A stretch of DNA of 64,000 nucleotides from Paraburkholderia sprentiae WSM5005 (GTDB lineage Bacteria > Pseudomonadota > Gammaproteobacteria > Burkholderiales > Burkholderiaceae): positions 682,001-746,000 of the forward strand of contig NZ_CP017561.2 of NCBI RefSeq assembly GCF_001865575.2, read 5' to 3'. The position numbers and the translations under genes were made by a program. Below, piece after piece: positions 8,668 to 16,464 of the stretch. Numbering within the stretch: the first letter of the stretch is position 1; every line of letters begins with the position of its first letter. The notes under the pieces are model-generated. The model was not told the DNA's origin. It saw nothing but the letters and a program-made list of their open reading frames with translations, and searched no databases.

Positions 8668-9543
8668 TTGAATCGTCTCAGCATTGTGCTCGTCGCGGGT
8701 CTGCTACGCACACTTTCCGCACTTCCTTACAAATTTGTCGCAAGGCTCGGGATGATTATCGGTACTGCGCTGTATGCACTTCCGAGCCGCCGAAAGCATA
8801 TCGTCCAGATAAACTTGCGTCTTTGTTTCCCCGAGAAGACTGACCGCGAACATCGGAAGCTCGCAAGAGCACACTTCCGTCATGTTGTTCGCAGCTATCT
8901 CGAGCGAGGTATTCAGTGGTTTGGCAGTGCGCAGTCGATCCGGGATATCGTCCAGATCGAAAGCAAAATTGATCTCGATGACAATACAGCTCCACCTACC
9001 ATCTTCATGGGTTTTCACTTTGTGGGCATTGAGGTCGGTTGCATGCTCTACTCGACGCACCTTCCCGTCGCCTCACTGTACACACGCATGTCAAGCACAG
9101 CCTTATGCGACCTGGCCAGGAAGCAACGCAGCAGGTTCGGCGCTGAGATGATCGAGCGCGCGTCAAGTGCCAGAAAGATTGTGGAATTGTTGCGTTCCGG
9201 CAAACCAGTCATGCTCGCCGCGGATATGGACCAGGGCGTTGATAGCTCTGTCTTTGTGCCTTTCTTCGGCGTTCCCGCCTGCACACTCACAGCAGTTTCG
9301 CGGCTCGCGAGATTGGGGCGTGCGCGGGTTGTTCCCTTCGTGACTGAAGTGCTCCCGAATTATCAAGGCTATAAGCTGACGATTTTCGAGCCGCTCGCGG
9401 ACTTCCCGTCGGGGAGTGATGTGGTCGATGCGCGCCGGATGAATGCGTTCCTTGAGGAACAGGTCGTTAAATTTCCGGAGCAGTATTACTGGGTGCACCG
9501 ACGTTTCAAGCATCGACCACCGGGTATGGAATCGGTATATTGA
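8668..9543 (+). CDS. LpxL/HtrB-family lipid A acyltransferase-like protein
   Basis: 291 residues, the usual size for lysophospholipid/lauroyl acyltransferases that add secondary acyl chains to lipid A at the inner membrane. The N-terminus (GLLRTLSALPYKFVARLGMI) is the family's membrane-anchor start. The catalytic H-x4-D/E box is GFHFVGIE near residue 117. A second conserved block is PVMLAADMDQGVDSSVFVPF, followed by the substrate-region sequence VPFFGVPACTLTAVSRLARL, and the family-typical end is FPEQYYWVHRRFKHRPPG. Starting at TTG 8668 gives the full family N-terminus; the next ATG would remove it. It is monocistronic, away from other lipid A genes, so it may be an accessory copy with a different chain specificity. 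Confidence 0.85.
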   Translation: MNRLSIVLVAGLLRTLSALPYKFVARLGMIIGTALYALPSRRKHIVQINLRLCFPEKTDREHRKLARAHFRHVVRSYLERGIQWFGSAQSIRDIVQIESKIDLDDNTAPPTIFMGFHFVGIEVGCMLYSTHLPVASLYTRMSSTALCDLARKQRSRFGAEMIERASSARKIVELLRSGKPVMLAADMDQGVDSSVFVPFFGVPACTLTAVSRLARLGRARVVPFVTEVLPNYQGYKLTIFEPLADFPSGSDVVDARRMNAFLEEQVVKFPEQYYWVHRRFKHRPPGMESVY

Positions 9544-9849
9544 ATGGTTCGCCCGCAGTGAGCGTTTGCCGATATCAACACGTTGCTTGTTTTCAAAGTT
9601 TGCGTAGCCAGGCCTTTTCCTGCTCGCAACGGCGGCTTTTGCGGTGGATCGGACACATGAACGTCTCAGCGAGGAAAGTGCCGAACGACGCCTGTTGGCC
9701 GGCCTCTGCCTCATGCGATGTGCAAACCCAGCCTACGCCTCGCAGGGCTGCGATCGGCGGCACGCCACCCGTTGCGGGCGTTCCGCGCACGACCGGCTCA
9801 GCGTCTCTTGCTGAACGTATACCGCTCGCCCCGAGGGTATCGGCGCTCT
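9544..9849. other. Intergenic, 306 bp, contains a degenerate repeat copy
   Basis: No supported gene. Bases 9659-9735 align by eye with 10579-10650 (see the repeat entries). The region lies between the 3' ends of two convergent genes, but no clear terminator hairpin was found. Confidence 0.4.
9659..9735 (+). repeat. Degenerate dispersed repeat, copy A
   Basis: The core gaacgacgcctgttggccgg is shared with copy B (gaacgacgcttcctggccgg at 10600-10624). Both are preceded by tgaa[c/t]gtc and followed by ctgc and gtgca[a/c]ccca at similar spacing. A weaker relative lies at 3124-3160. Such intergenic repeats are frequent in Burkholderia-group genomes; origin unknown. Confidence 0.45.
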
Positions 9850-10254
9850 TTACGGTTTAACCCGATGATCCGTGAATTCATAGTCGGCCATGCAATCGGC
9901 CGAAGGGTCTCGCTCAATAGCCGAAACATGAACGGTATCGTTGTCTGTAAAAGTGTAGCTGTAGACGTCGGGTGTAGGAACGCCCTCAGTGATGAGTGAA
10001 ATCTTGTCGCCCTTTGTTTCCCACTGGCCCCGCTCCTCATTCAAGAGCTGAGTCTTTTCAGGATTTTTATAGAACGCAATTTCGAACTTTCCGTCCGATG
10101 ATCTTTTCATAGTCCACGCCATGTAGGAGCATTTTCCATGCTTGTCCCTCTGGCCCTGCCAGTTACCAACCAAGCGGTCATCGAGAGCCGAAGCGAGGTT
10201 GGATACAGAGAGAAGAACTGCGACGAGCAAGAAATTTCGAGCTATGAGCTTCAT
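9850..10254 (-). CDS. Exported hypothetical protein (134 aa)
   Basis: Begins MKLIARNFLLVAVLLSVSNL with a clear signal peptide ending near ASA. The mature part opens with LDDRLVGNWQGQRD and shows alternating strands (FEIAFYKNPEKTQLL, RGQWETKGDKISLITEG, YSYTFTDNDTVHVSAIERD), suggesting a small beta-barrel or lipocalin-like fold. Similar short proteins with a GNW start are often annotated as lipocalin-like, but I cannot assign a ligand. Two mature Cys could form a disulfide. It is transcribed alone and convergent with the acyltransferase gene. Probably periplasmic. Confidence 0.65.
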   Translation of the reverse strand: MKLIARNFLLVAVLLSVSNLASALDDRLVGNWQGQRDKHGKCSYMAWTMKRSSDGKFEIAFYKNPEKTQLLNEERGQWETKGDKISLITEGVPTPDVYSYTFTDNDTVHVSAIERDPSADCMADYEFTDHRVKP

Positions 10255-10684
10255 GGCGATTTTCAGTAATGGATAAGAGCTACAGCGCCTGAATTGAGCT
10301 GCGCTGCAAGCGGGTCGAATGACTGTCCCCGCCGATTCCGTTTTGCTCAGGATGCCGGGATTCTCGTGAAAGCCGACCGATTCGCGACCCCATCCGGAAA
10401 CGCCAAGCGATTGCGACCTCGTCGCCCCGGATTTTCGCTTCTAACATTGCAGTTCTTCCCGGATACGTTAGACGCCCCAACCGTACCCGAACATAGGGCG
10501 ATCACACCGGCTCTACGGCAACTGAGCGTGAAACTTGAGAGGGCGACTGACCGAGCGCTTTCGGAGTGTCTCCGCCGTGTGAATGTCCGGCCGACGCTTC
10601 TGGCGAACGACGCTTCCTGGCCGGTCACTGCATCGTGCACCCAGCAAACGCGCCAGGGATGCGCGACGCAGCCTCCCGCGCTAC
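10255..10684. other. Intergenic, 430 bp, contains a degenerate repeat copy
   Basis: No supported gene. It contains repeat copy B at 10579-10650 and must contain the promoter for the exported 134-residue protein on the minus strand; no boxes could be assigned with confidence. Confidence 0.4.
10579..10650 (+). repeat. Degenerate dispersed repeat, copy B
   Basis: Partner of the copy at 9659-9735, in the same orientation, with the shared core gaacgacgc..tggccgg and downstream gtgcacccag. It ends just before the 3' end of the SDR gene. Alignment was made by eye. Confidence 0.45.
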
Positions 10685-11518
10685 TCAGCCATCCGTCGAG
10701 ACCGTGACAGTCTCCCACCCCCGGATCTCGTCTTCGAGCGCCGACAACTTGCCGCGCACCAGCTCGAGTGCGTCGCTGCCGAGCAAAAGGTGAACGGGCG
10801 GGCGGTCTGCCGCGATCGCCGCAAGCATCGCTCGTGCTGCTTTGCGCGGATCTCCCAGTTGCTTGCCGCTTTTCTCCTCGCGAGCTTCGCGAACGGGGTC
10901 GAAGACGTCGTCATAATCCGGGACCGACCGAGGCGTTCGCGTCATCGAGCGGCCGGCCCAATCGGTTCGGAAAGAGCCGGGCGCCACGGCTGTCACGGCG
11001 ATACCCAAAGGCTTGACCTCCTTGGACAGCGCTTCGGAAATACCCTCAAGCGCGAACTTGCTTCCGCAGTAATAGGCGATTCCGGGCATCGTGATGAAGC
11101 CGCCCATCGACGTGATGTTCAGAATGTGCCCGCGTCGACGCGTACGCATAAAAGGCAATACCGCCTTCATCATCGCGACGGCGCCAAAAACATTCACATC
11201 GAACTGGCGACGCAGCTCCGACAGAGGCGATTCTTCCATGATGCCTTCGTGCCCGTAGCCAGCATTGTTGACCAGGACATCGATGGGACCCACGCTCGTC
11301 TCGATTTCCGACACGACGCCGTCGATGGCGTCAAAATCCGTCACGTCAAGAACCCGTGCGAACGCGCCGCGCGCGGAGAGCGACTCGAAATCGTGCTTGG
11401 CCTGCGAACTTCTCACCGTACCGACAACTTTGTGGCCGATCGCGAGCGCCTCTTGAGCGAGCGCTCGGCCGAACCCACTACTAACGCCAGTGATAAGCAG
11501 AGTTTTGCTGGATTGCAT
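10685..11518 (-). CDS. SDR-family NAD(P)-dependent oxidoreductase
   Basis: 277 residues, a classical short-chain dehydrogenase. The cofactor motif is TGVSSGFG (TGxxxGxG) near residue 10, the fold motif is VLVNNAGYG (NNAG) near 84, the catalytic Ser lies in ILNITSMGG, and Tyr and Lys are in YYCGSKFALE (YxxxK). APGSFRTDWAG follows as in other members. The Arg after the first strand (GTVRSSQ) hints at NADPH, which is inference. It is divergent from an AraC-type regulator whose start is 93 bp away, a common arrangement in which the regulator controls the oxidoreductase. Substrate unknown. Confidence 0.9.
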   Translation of the reverse strand: MQSSKTLLITGVSSGFGRALAQEALAIGHKVVGTVRSSQAKHDFESLSARGAFARVLDVTDFDAIDGVVSEIETSVGPIDVLVNNAGYGHEGIMEESPLSELRRQFDVNVFGAVAMMKAVLPFMRTRRRGHILNITSMGGFITMPGIAYYCGSKFALEGISEALSKEVKPLGIAVTAVAPGSFRTDWAGRSMTRTPRSVPDYDDVFDPVREAREEKSGKQLGDPRKAARAMLAAIAADRPPVHLLLGSDALELVRGKLSALEDEIRGWETVTVSTDG

Positions 11519-11611
11519 TGAAGCGCTCCGTCATGTTGACTAAAAGCTGCATGCTAATCTTGCGGCCAACGCACGAGAAGGCTGATTCCGCTAATTTTCT
11601 TGCACAAAACT

Positions 11612-12580
11612 ATGAACGCAAAATCTGCCTCCACGCAGCGGCCCGGGCGCTCCCGTCAAAGCCAGGACCGCATAGTTGCCCTTTTGCGCGGGTTGGCGCC
11701 GGACGAAGGCTACAACTTGACGGCGCTGCCGAGCGTGCGCATCCTGCGTTCGAACCGGGCGTTGTCGCGCACGCCGGTTCTGTATGACCCCGGCATTGTG
11801 ATCGTGTGTCAGGGTCGCAAGCGAGGTTACTTCGGTGATCGGCTCTATCTCTACGACGAGCATCACTACCTCGCTGTGTCCGTGCCGGTGCCATTCACGA
11901 TGGAAACCGACGCAACGCCGGATCGCCCGTTGCTTGCGTTGTACCTGCATCTCGATTTCACCATGGCCGCCGAACTCGCGGCGCAGATCGATCGCGAGGG
12001 CGTGACGGAACGAATTCAGGCGCCTCAGAGCATGATGTCGACGCCGATGGACGACGCGATGCAGGCGTCTGTGCTGCGCTTGCTCGAAGCGATGCACCGG
12101 CCGCTTGAAGCCGCGGTATTGGGCCAAGGCCTGCTGCGCGAACTGTACTTCCGCGTGCTGACCGGAGCACAGGGACGTTCGATGAGAGAGGCGCTTGCGA
12201 TGCGCGGGCAGTTCGGCCGAATCACTCGATCCCTCCGCCTCATTCACGCGGGCTATGCGCAGTCGCTCGACGTAACGCGGCTTGCTGACGAAGCAGGCAT
12301 GAGCGTCCCGAGTTTCCACAGCCACTTCAAGGCGATCACGCAGCTGTCGCCCATGCAGTATCTCAAGTCGACGCGTCTGCATCAGGCTCGCCTGTTGATG
12401 GTGCGCCAAGGCCTGAGCGCGGAGGCCGCGAGTCACGCCGTGGGCTACTCGAGTCCTTCCCAGTTCAGCCGGGAGTTCAAACGCCTGTTCGGCTCGACGC
12501 CGGCGGCGGAGACTAAGCGCATGCGCGAAAACTTCGCCGTGCCGGCGTTCGCCGATGCAACGTATGTTTCGTCACACTGA
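11612..12580 (+). CDS. AraC-family transcriptional regulator
   Basis: 322 residues from the ATG at 11612; a TTG at 11600 would add four residues. The N-terminal half is an AraC_N-type cupin domain (VRILRSNRALSRTPVLYDPG, then VIVCQGRKRGYFGDRLYLYD). The C-terminal half has the two HTH motifs of the family: SLDVTRLADEAGMSVPSFHS and then LSAEAASHAVGYSSPSQFSR followed by FKRLFGSTP. It is probably the regulator of the divergent SDR gene. Effector unknown. Confidence 0.9.
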   Translation: MNAKSASTQRPGRSRQSQDRIVALLRGLAPDEGYNLTALPSVRILRSNRALSRTPVLYDPGIVIVCQGRKRGYFGDRLYLYDEHHYLAVSVPVPFTMETDATPDRPLLALYLHLDFTMAAELAAQIDREGVTERIQAPQSMMSTPMDDAMQASVLRLLEAMHRPLEAAVLGQGLLRELYFRVLTGAQGRSMREALAMRGQFGRITRSLRLIHAGYAQSLDVTRLADEAGMSVPSFHSHFKAITQLSPMQYLKSTRLHQARLLMVRQGLSAEAASHAVGYSSPSQFSREFKRLFGSTPAAETKRMRENFAVPAFADATYVSSH

Positions 12581-12629
12581 GCTTCCCATAGGAACCGCGA
12601 CGCGGCCGGCAGCCGTGCAGCGGATGTCG

Positions 12630-13004
12630 TCAACGCCTGGGTCGGGAAAATACGTTGACCAGATTCCCATCGGGATCGCGCAGCAAAAGCGAACGATTGC
12701 CCCACGGCATCAATGTCGTCGCCATCACGATGTTGGTCCCGGACGCATTCATCCGTTCGAACACCGCGTCGACGTCCTCCACTTCGAACTCCAGGATCGC
12801 CGATCGATTTGCAGCCGCCGTGGCAGCGCCGACATTGAACAGCTCGATAAGACGCTCAGACGAAATCGCAAGCGTCGCTCCTTCGAATCGCAATTCGGCA
12901 AATCCGTCGGCCGGACGTGCGGCCTCGATGCCGGAAAGCCTTTGATAGAACTCGATGAGCCCATCGAGATCCCGGGTAACGATACGAACCGATGCAAACT
13001 TCAT
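12630..13004 (-). CDS. VOC-family (glyoxalase-like) protein
   Basis: 124 residues starting at the ATG at 13004, behind GAGGAG; a longer in-frame extension overlaps the regulator gene and lacks a ribosome site. The sequence has the paired beta-alpha-beta-beta-beta modules of vicinal oxygen chelate proteins: MKFASVRIVTRDLDGLIEFY at the start and LLLRDPDGNLVNVFSR at the end, with AILEFEVEDVDAVFERM opening the second module. The metal-ligand pattern is incomplete, so it may be a binding or resistance protein and not an enzyme. It follows the WYL regulator gene by 31 bp and is probably co-transcribed with it. Confidence 0.85.
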   Translation of the reverse strand: MKFASVRIVTRDLDGLIEFYQRLSGIEAARPADGFAELRFEGATLAISSERLIELFNVGAATAAANRSAILEFEVEDVDAVFERMNASGTNIVMATTLMPWGNRSLLLRDPDGNLVNVFSRPRR

Positions 13005-13035
13005 TTGAACTCCTCGCCAGGAAAGGGAGCTCAGT

Positions 13036-13758
13036 CTAACGATCGATACTGTCAGTTTCTGGCAGTACGGTGCGGCTGGCGACGCCATTGAGCCTACGCC
13101 ACTCACGAAGCAGTGTTGACCGCCTTTTGGGGTAGCGCTGTTCTAACGGGTCGACGTTCGAGATCCGATCCGAACGGAAATTTCGAAAAGCAGCGCGGAG
13201 CTCGCACCAACACATCAGCACCCGCGCCTGGTCGAAATAAACGAGGGCAAAGGGCCAAACTACACGCTGCGAGTGAATACCGCTGCCGTCCACGTAAGTG
13301 ATATTCAGCTTTCGCTCTGCTCGGACTGCGGCACGTAGAAGGTCAGGCGAGACTGTGTGGGCAGGCCTCTTCAACGGCGCGCCAACCAGCAGCGAAGATT
13401 CCTCCAGCTCGCGACGCAGTTCCGCGGGCAGTACGGCGGCGATCTTCGCAAGCGTGCTCAGCGCTCCGGTCGATAGCGTCTCGTCGCAGCGATCAGCGAC
13501 CCAGCGCATGCCAAGAACAAGGGCGTCGAGTTCCTCCGAGCGGAACATCATTGGCGGCAGCATGAAGCCCGGTTTCATCACGTAACCCATGCCCGGCGCC
13601 CCCTCGATCATGGCTCCTTGCGCCTGCAAACTGGCGATGTCCCGATACAGCGTGCGCAGGCTCACGCCGAGTTCCTCGGCCAGGGCTTGACCGCGCACGG
13701 GACGTCGATAACGACGCAGCACTTGCAGGAGATGAAGGAGACGCTCGGAGCGGGACAT
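13036..13758 (-). CDS. HTH/WYL-domain transcriptional regulator (YafY/DeoR-like)
   Basis: 240 residues from the ATG at 13758. The N-terminus is an HTH_11 helix-turn-helix (MSRSERLLHLLQVLRRYRRP, then LAEELGVSLRTLYRDIASLQ). The middle (GYVMKPGFMLPPMMFRSEEL) and C-terminus (YVDGSGIHSQRVVWPFALVY, RVLMCWCELRAAFRNFRSDR) are the WYL-type ligand domain. The family acts as repressors or activators sensing small ligands. A VOC protein follows in the same direction, as is frequent for this class, suggesting autoregulated control of that gene. Confidence 0.88.
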   Translation of the reverse strand: MSRSERLLHLLQVLRRYRRPVRGQALAEELGVSLRTLYRDIASLQAQGAMIEGAPGMGYVMKPGFMLPPMMFRSEELDALVLGMRWVADRCDETLSTGALSTLAKIAAVLPAELRRELEESSLLVGAPLKRPAHTVSPDLLRAAVRAERKLNITYVDGSGIHSQRVVWPFALVYFDQARVLMCWCELRAAFRNFRSDRISNVDPLEQRYPKRRSTLLREWRRLNGVASRTVLPETDSIDR

Positions 13759-13988
13759 ACGTGAATCCTGATATCGACACTGAAATGAATCGACGATTAT
13801 CTTGCGCGCGCGCCTGCATAGGCGGCCAGATAGCCGGCAGGGCCGATATCCGCGACGAACGGCAACACGGATCGGCTCTATTTGAATCAGCTCTGCGGCG
13901 TTCGTGGCCGGTACGCCGCAGATCCCGTCGTCGTCATCCGTGCGCGCGTGAACCGCCTGCCATCGCAGGCGTTTGAGCGAAACGGCCG

Positions 13989-14381
13989 TCAACGCCCTCT
14001 GCGCGCCGTCCCGATGTCGAAGACCCGCTCGCGCCAACGCGCGAGCCACCGTCGCAGCATGCGATGACGCTCGACGTGCGGACTCGTGATCGACACTTCC
14101 GCGCACGCTTGGTCCTCGACGCTCAACCAGACACGCTCGCCGCGTTCCAGGCTGATCGATTCGCCGGGCTGCAGCCAGTAGTCGTAGGGAGAGCAGTGGC
14201 GCGTCAGCCATAGCCGCGCCTGGCCGTGCACACGCAATTCAGAGTCGGCGGCGATACGCCACGTCACGGTCGTCGCCGACTCCACCGCGAAGTGGACTAC
14301 TACACGCGGCAGCGAAATCGCAGCGCGCGCGCCGCCTCGAGTCGAACAGGGATACAGGAACTGCTGGCTGGCTTCTTCCAT
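13989..14381 (-). CDS. DUF2917-domain protein
   Basis: 130 residues from the ATG at 14381, directly behind GGAGAAGAAG. The body has the pattern of DUF2917: TWRIAADSELRVHGQARLWL, then DYWLQPGESISLERGERVWL. This is a small cupin-like beta fold of unknown role. The C-terminus ends in a basic stretch (RHRMLRRWLARWRERVFD). It lies about 50 bp downstream of an intrinsic terminator and a hairpin leader on the same strand (14431-14577), so its expression may depend on readthrough. The coding frame runs open through the leader, but composition and ribosome site favour this start. Confidence 0.75.
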   Translation of the reverse strand: MEEASQQFLYPCSTRGGARAAISLPRVVVHFAVESATTVTWRIAADSELRVHGQARLWLTRHCSPYDYWLQPGESISLERGERVWLSVEDQACAEVSITSPHVERHRMLRRWLARWRERVFDIGTARRGR

Positions 14382-14430
14382 CTTCTTCTCCGTCAGTGAA
14401 GCCGGCAGACGGAGGCGCCATCCAGGCAAG

Positions 14431-14460
14431 AAAAAAGCCCCATCCGTTTCCGGCGGGGCC
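14431..14460 (-). terminator. Intrinsic terminator between leader and DUF2917 gene
   Basis: On the minus strand a GC-rich hairpin (GCCCCGCC, loop GGAAAC, GGATGGGGC) is followed by six T at 14436-14431. It sits about 50 bp before the DUF2917 start codon and about 130 bp after a candidate promoter. Confidence 0.7.
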
Positions 14461-14577
14461 TCGTGACTTTTGCGTTGCTGCTGGTCGCTAATGTCCACAC
14501 GCCCCCGACGCTGCATGATTCCACGCATGCGTCGGGGGGTAAATCGCGGTGGCGAAAGAAAAGGGCGTTTGCATGCG
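14431..14577 (-). ncRNA. Candidate small RNA or attenuator leader
   Basis: The unit runs from a predicted start near 14577 to the terminator T-run at 14431, about 147 nt. It holds a perfect 10-bp stem, CCCCCGACGC (minus-strand bases 14538-14529) with GCGTCGGGGG (14511-14502), then the terminator hairpin. A short ORF starts close to the predicted 5' end (MQTPFSFATAIYPPTHAWNH and eight more residues) and spans the first hairpin, so it could be a leader peptide. The unit could be a free small RNA or a leader controlling the DUF2917 gene. I do not recognise a known RNA family. Confidence 0.45.
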
Positions 14578-14583
14578 GATGAG

Positions 14584-14611
14584 TATGTATTGGGCTCGCA
14601 GAGACCGTCAA
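14584..14611 (-). promoter_or_regulatory. Candidate sigma-70 promoter for the leader RNA
   Basis: The minus strand has TTGACG (14611-14606), 16 bases, then TACATA (14589-14584). The -35 is near-consensus, and the -10 matches TATAAT at four of six positions. It points into the hairpin and terminator unit. Confidence 0.5.
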
Positions 14612-14900
14612 TAAGAAATTGAGATTTTTCGCAAACACTCGATTAAGGATTTCGCACCGAGCCGGCCATGCGGCCGTCGGCGCGCGGAGAGTTCCTCGCC
14701 TTGTCTGACTGCCGCGACAGCGGCTTTGTCCCAGTTCGCGTCGCTGCTCGAGCGAACAATTCTCACCGACTCGAGGTTGCCCGAAGACGAGCAACGCACT
14801 TCGACGGTCGTTTCACCGTGAACAGGGTCCATCCCAGACGATGTGTGGACGCACGCGTCGTCGGACCGCTTCTGCATAGTCGAACACTGTCGACACAACG
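14608..14900 (-). pseudogene. TolA/TonB C-terminal domain fragment, frameshifted
   Basis: In one minus-strand frame the sequence reads FDYAEAVRRRVRPHIVWDG, and in the next frame GETTVEVRCSSSGNLESVRI followed by VRSSSDANWDKAAVAAVRQG. Joined, these match the C-terminal domain of TolA-like proteins (YAERVRRKVRPNIVW then TVEVRCSPSGNL in family members I know). The frame break falls between WDG and GET near 14820-14830. No N-terminal membrane anchor or linker is evident upstream. I read it as a decayed gene; a sequencing error would only restore a partial domain. Confidence 0.6.
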
Positions 14901-15099
14901 GCCTGTTGCCCGGAAGTCCGCGGGGTCCTGAAGCTGTTCATCGCTCTCCGTCTCCAGTGACAGATAACGTGACATGATTGCCTGGAGATTGCTTTCGGAT
15001 CGCAGCGGCTTTTTCCCCTCACGCCACAACCGATACCGAACGCAAAATCTACCGTGATAATGTGCAAAGACATCGCGGACCGAACAGGAATAGATCAAG

Positions 15100-15498
15100 A
15101 TGATTTCGCACGTTTTTATTGGCGTTAATGACTTTGATCGAGCCTTTAAATTCTATTCGGTCATCATGAGCGAACTGGGACATCAGCTGAAGTTTTGCGA
15201 CCCGGATCGACCGTGGGCGGGTTGGATGGCTGACGGTATGCCGCGTCCGCTCTTTCTTATTGGCAGGCCCTATGACGGCAACTCAGCGGAACGCGGAAAC
15301 GGGCAAATGGTGGCGTTGCTTGCGCCGGATCGTCGTTCGGTCGACCAAGCATACGCGAGCGCGCTGGCACATTCCGGTTCTTGCGAAGGTCCTCCCGGCT
15401 TACGACGGCACTACCACCCGGACTATTACGGGGCGTACTTCCGGGACCCGGAGGGAAACAAGATTTGCGTTTGTTGTCATCTTCCCGTCACGCAGTAG
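15100..15498 (+). CDS. VOC-family (glyoxalase-like) protein
   Basis: 132 residues with AGGAATAG before the ATG. It opens with MISHVFIGVNDFDRAFKFYS and closes with HPDYYGAYFRDPEGNKICVC, the two metal-site halves of vicinal oxygen chelate proteins: His in the first strand, and YYGAYFRDPEGNK in the last module. The family binds a divalent metal and acts on diverse small molecules. It is monocistronic and upstream of the ECF sigma factor, with a 52-bp gap, so co-transcription is possible. Substrate unknown. Confidence 0.85.
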   Translation: MISHVFIGVNDFDRAFKFYSVIMSELGHQLKFCDPDRPWAGWMADGMPRPLFLIGRPYDGNSAERGNGQMVALLAPDRRSVDQAYASALAHSGSCEGPPGLRRHYHPDYYGAYFRDPEGNKICVCCHLPVTQ

Positions 15499-15550
15499 TT
15501 TTTTTTCCCGCTCACCACAATATTCGCGCTCCTGAAACGTCTTCAGACGC

Positions 15551-16132
15551 ATGGAACCGCCACCCACCTCGCAGCCGATGACCGACCGAGACAGCGACAT
15601 CACCGCGACCGTGGTGCGTGAGCGCACGAGGCTCGTCAATTTTATCCGGCGTCGAATACGGGACCCGGACGACGCCGAGGACATCCTGCAGGATGTATTT
15701 CACGAATTTGTGCAGGCTTACCGGCTTCCCGCTCCGATCGAACAGGCGAGCGCGTGGCTTTTCCGGGCTGCGCGCAACCGCATCATCGATCGTTTTCGCA
15801 AGAAGAAAGAGCAACCGCTGACCGATGTGTTCGAGGCGGAAGACGACGCTAGCGATGACTATCGCCTCGATCTCGCGCTGCCGGCGCACGATGCAGGTCC
15901 CGAAGCTCTCTACGCGCGCGCTCTATTGCTCAAGGCCTTGCAGGATGCGCTCGATGAGTTGCCGCCGAATCAACGTGAGGTATTTATCGCGCACGAGCTG
16001 GAGGGGCGGCCCTTCAAAGACTTGGCGGCGCAAAGCGGTGTCACGCTCAATACGCTGCTTGCGCGCAAACGCTACGCGGTCTTGCATCTGCGCGCCCGAC
16101 TGCAGACCATTTATGACGAACTGGATATTTAG
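15551..16132 (+). CDS. ECF-type RNA polymerase sigma factor
   Basis: 193 residues. Region 2 is RTRLVNFIRRRIRDPDDAED followed by ILQDVFHEFVQAY and AWLFRAARNRIIDRFRKKKE. Region 4 is ALDELPPNQREVFIAHELEG followed by FKDLAAQSGVTLNTLLARKR with its DNA-binding helices. A separate anti-sigma gene of the usual ZAS type is absent. The next gene is a 105-residue membrane protein starting 12 bp downstream, which could hold that role. A ferredoxin gene follows, forming a probable three-gene operon. Confidence 0.92.
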   Translation: MEPPPTSQPMTDRDSDITATVVRERTRLVNFIRRRIRDPDDAEDILQDVFHEFVQAYRLPAPIEQASAWLFRAARNRIIDRFRKKKEQPLTDVFEAEDDASDDYRLDLALPAHDAGPEALYARALLLKALQDALDELPPNQREVFIAHELEGRPFKDLAAQSGVTLNTLLARKRYAVLHLRARLQTIYDELDI

Positions 16133-16144
16133 AGGAGTCGACGG

Positions 16145-16462
16145 ATGAATTTTCGAATCAGATGTGCGGGCAAAGCGCTGCTTGTCGTGGTCGCCATAGG
16201 CGTGCTCGGATGGGTGGTCATGACTCTATGGAATTGGGTGATTCCGGCGCTATTCGTTGGCGCCCGTGCGATCGACTTCGCCCACGCGTTAGGCCTGCTG
16301 GTTTTGAGCCGCATCCTGTTTGGCGGATTCCGCGGATTCCGCGGACATGGCGGCTGGCGCGAACGGCGTCACTGGCGCAAATGGGAAGCGATGACGCCCG
16401 AAGAACGGGAGCATTTCAAGACCGCATGGCAATCGGGCCGCGCACCACGCGCGGGAGACTGA
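16145..16462 (+). CDS. Small membrane protein next to ECF sigma factor (105 aa)
   Basis: ATG follows GAGGAGTCGACGG. Residues about 10-35 (ALLVVVAIGVLGWVVMTLWN) are a transmembrane segment, and AIDFAHALGLLVLSRILFGG is probably a second. The C-terminal 45 residues are basic and aromatic (RGHGGWRERRHWRKWEAMTP then EEREHFKTAW). The segment MTPEEREHF resembles CpxP/ZraP-like or sensor-type tails, but no domain can be named. Its position directly after the sigma gene suggests a membrane partner or anti-sigma role, which is inference. It ends 2 bp before the ferredoxin start. Confidence 0.75.
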   Translation: MNFRIRCAGKALLVVVAIGVLGWVVMTLWNWVIPALFVGARAIDFAHALGLLVLSRILFGGFRGFRGHGGWRERRHWRKWEAMTPEEREHFKTAWQSGRAPRAGD

Positions 16463-16464
16463 CC

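Noticed and set aside
16162..16464. N-terminal extension of the ferredoxin
   Set aside because: It overlaps the membrane-protein gene in another frame. The ferredoxin fold is complete from 16465.
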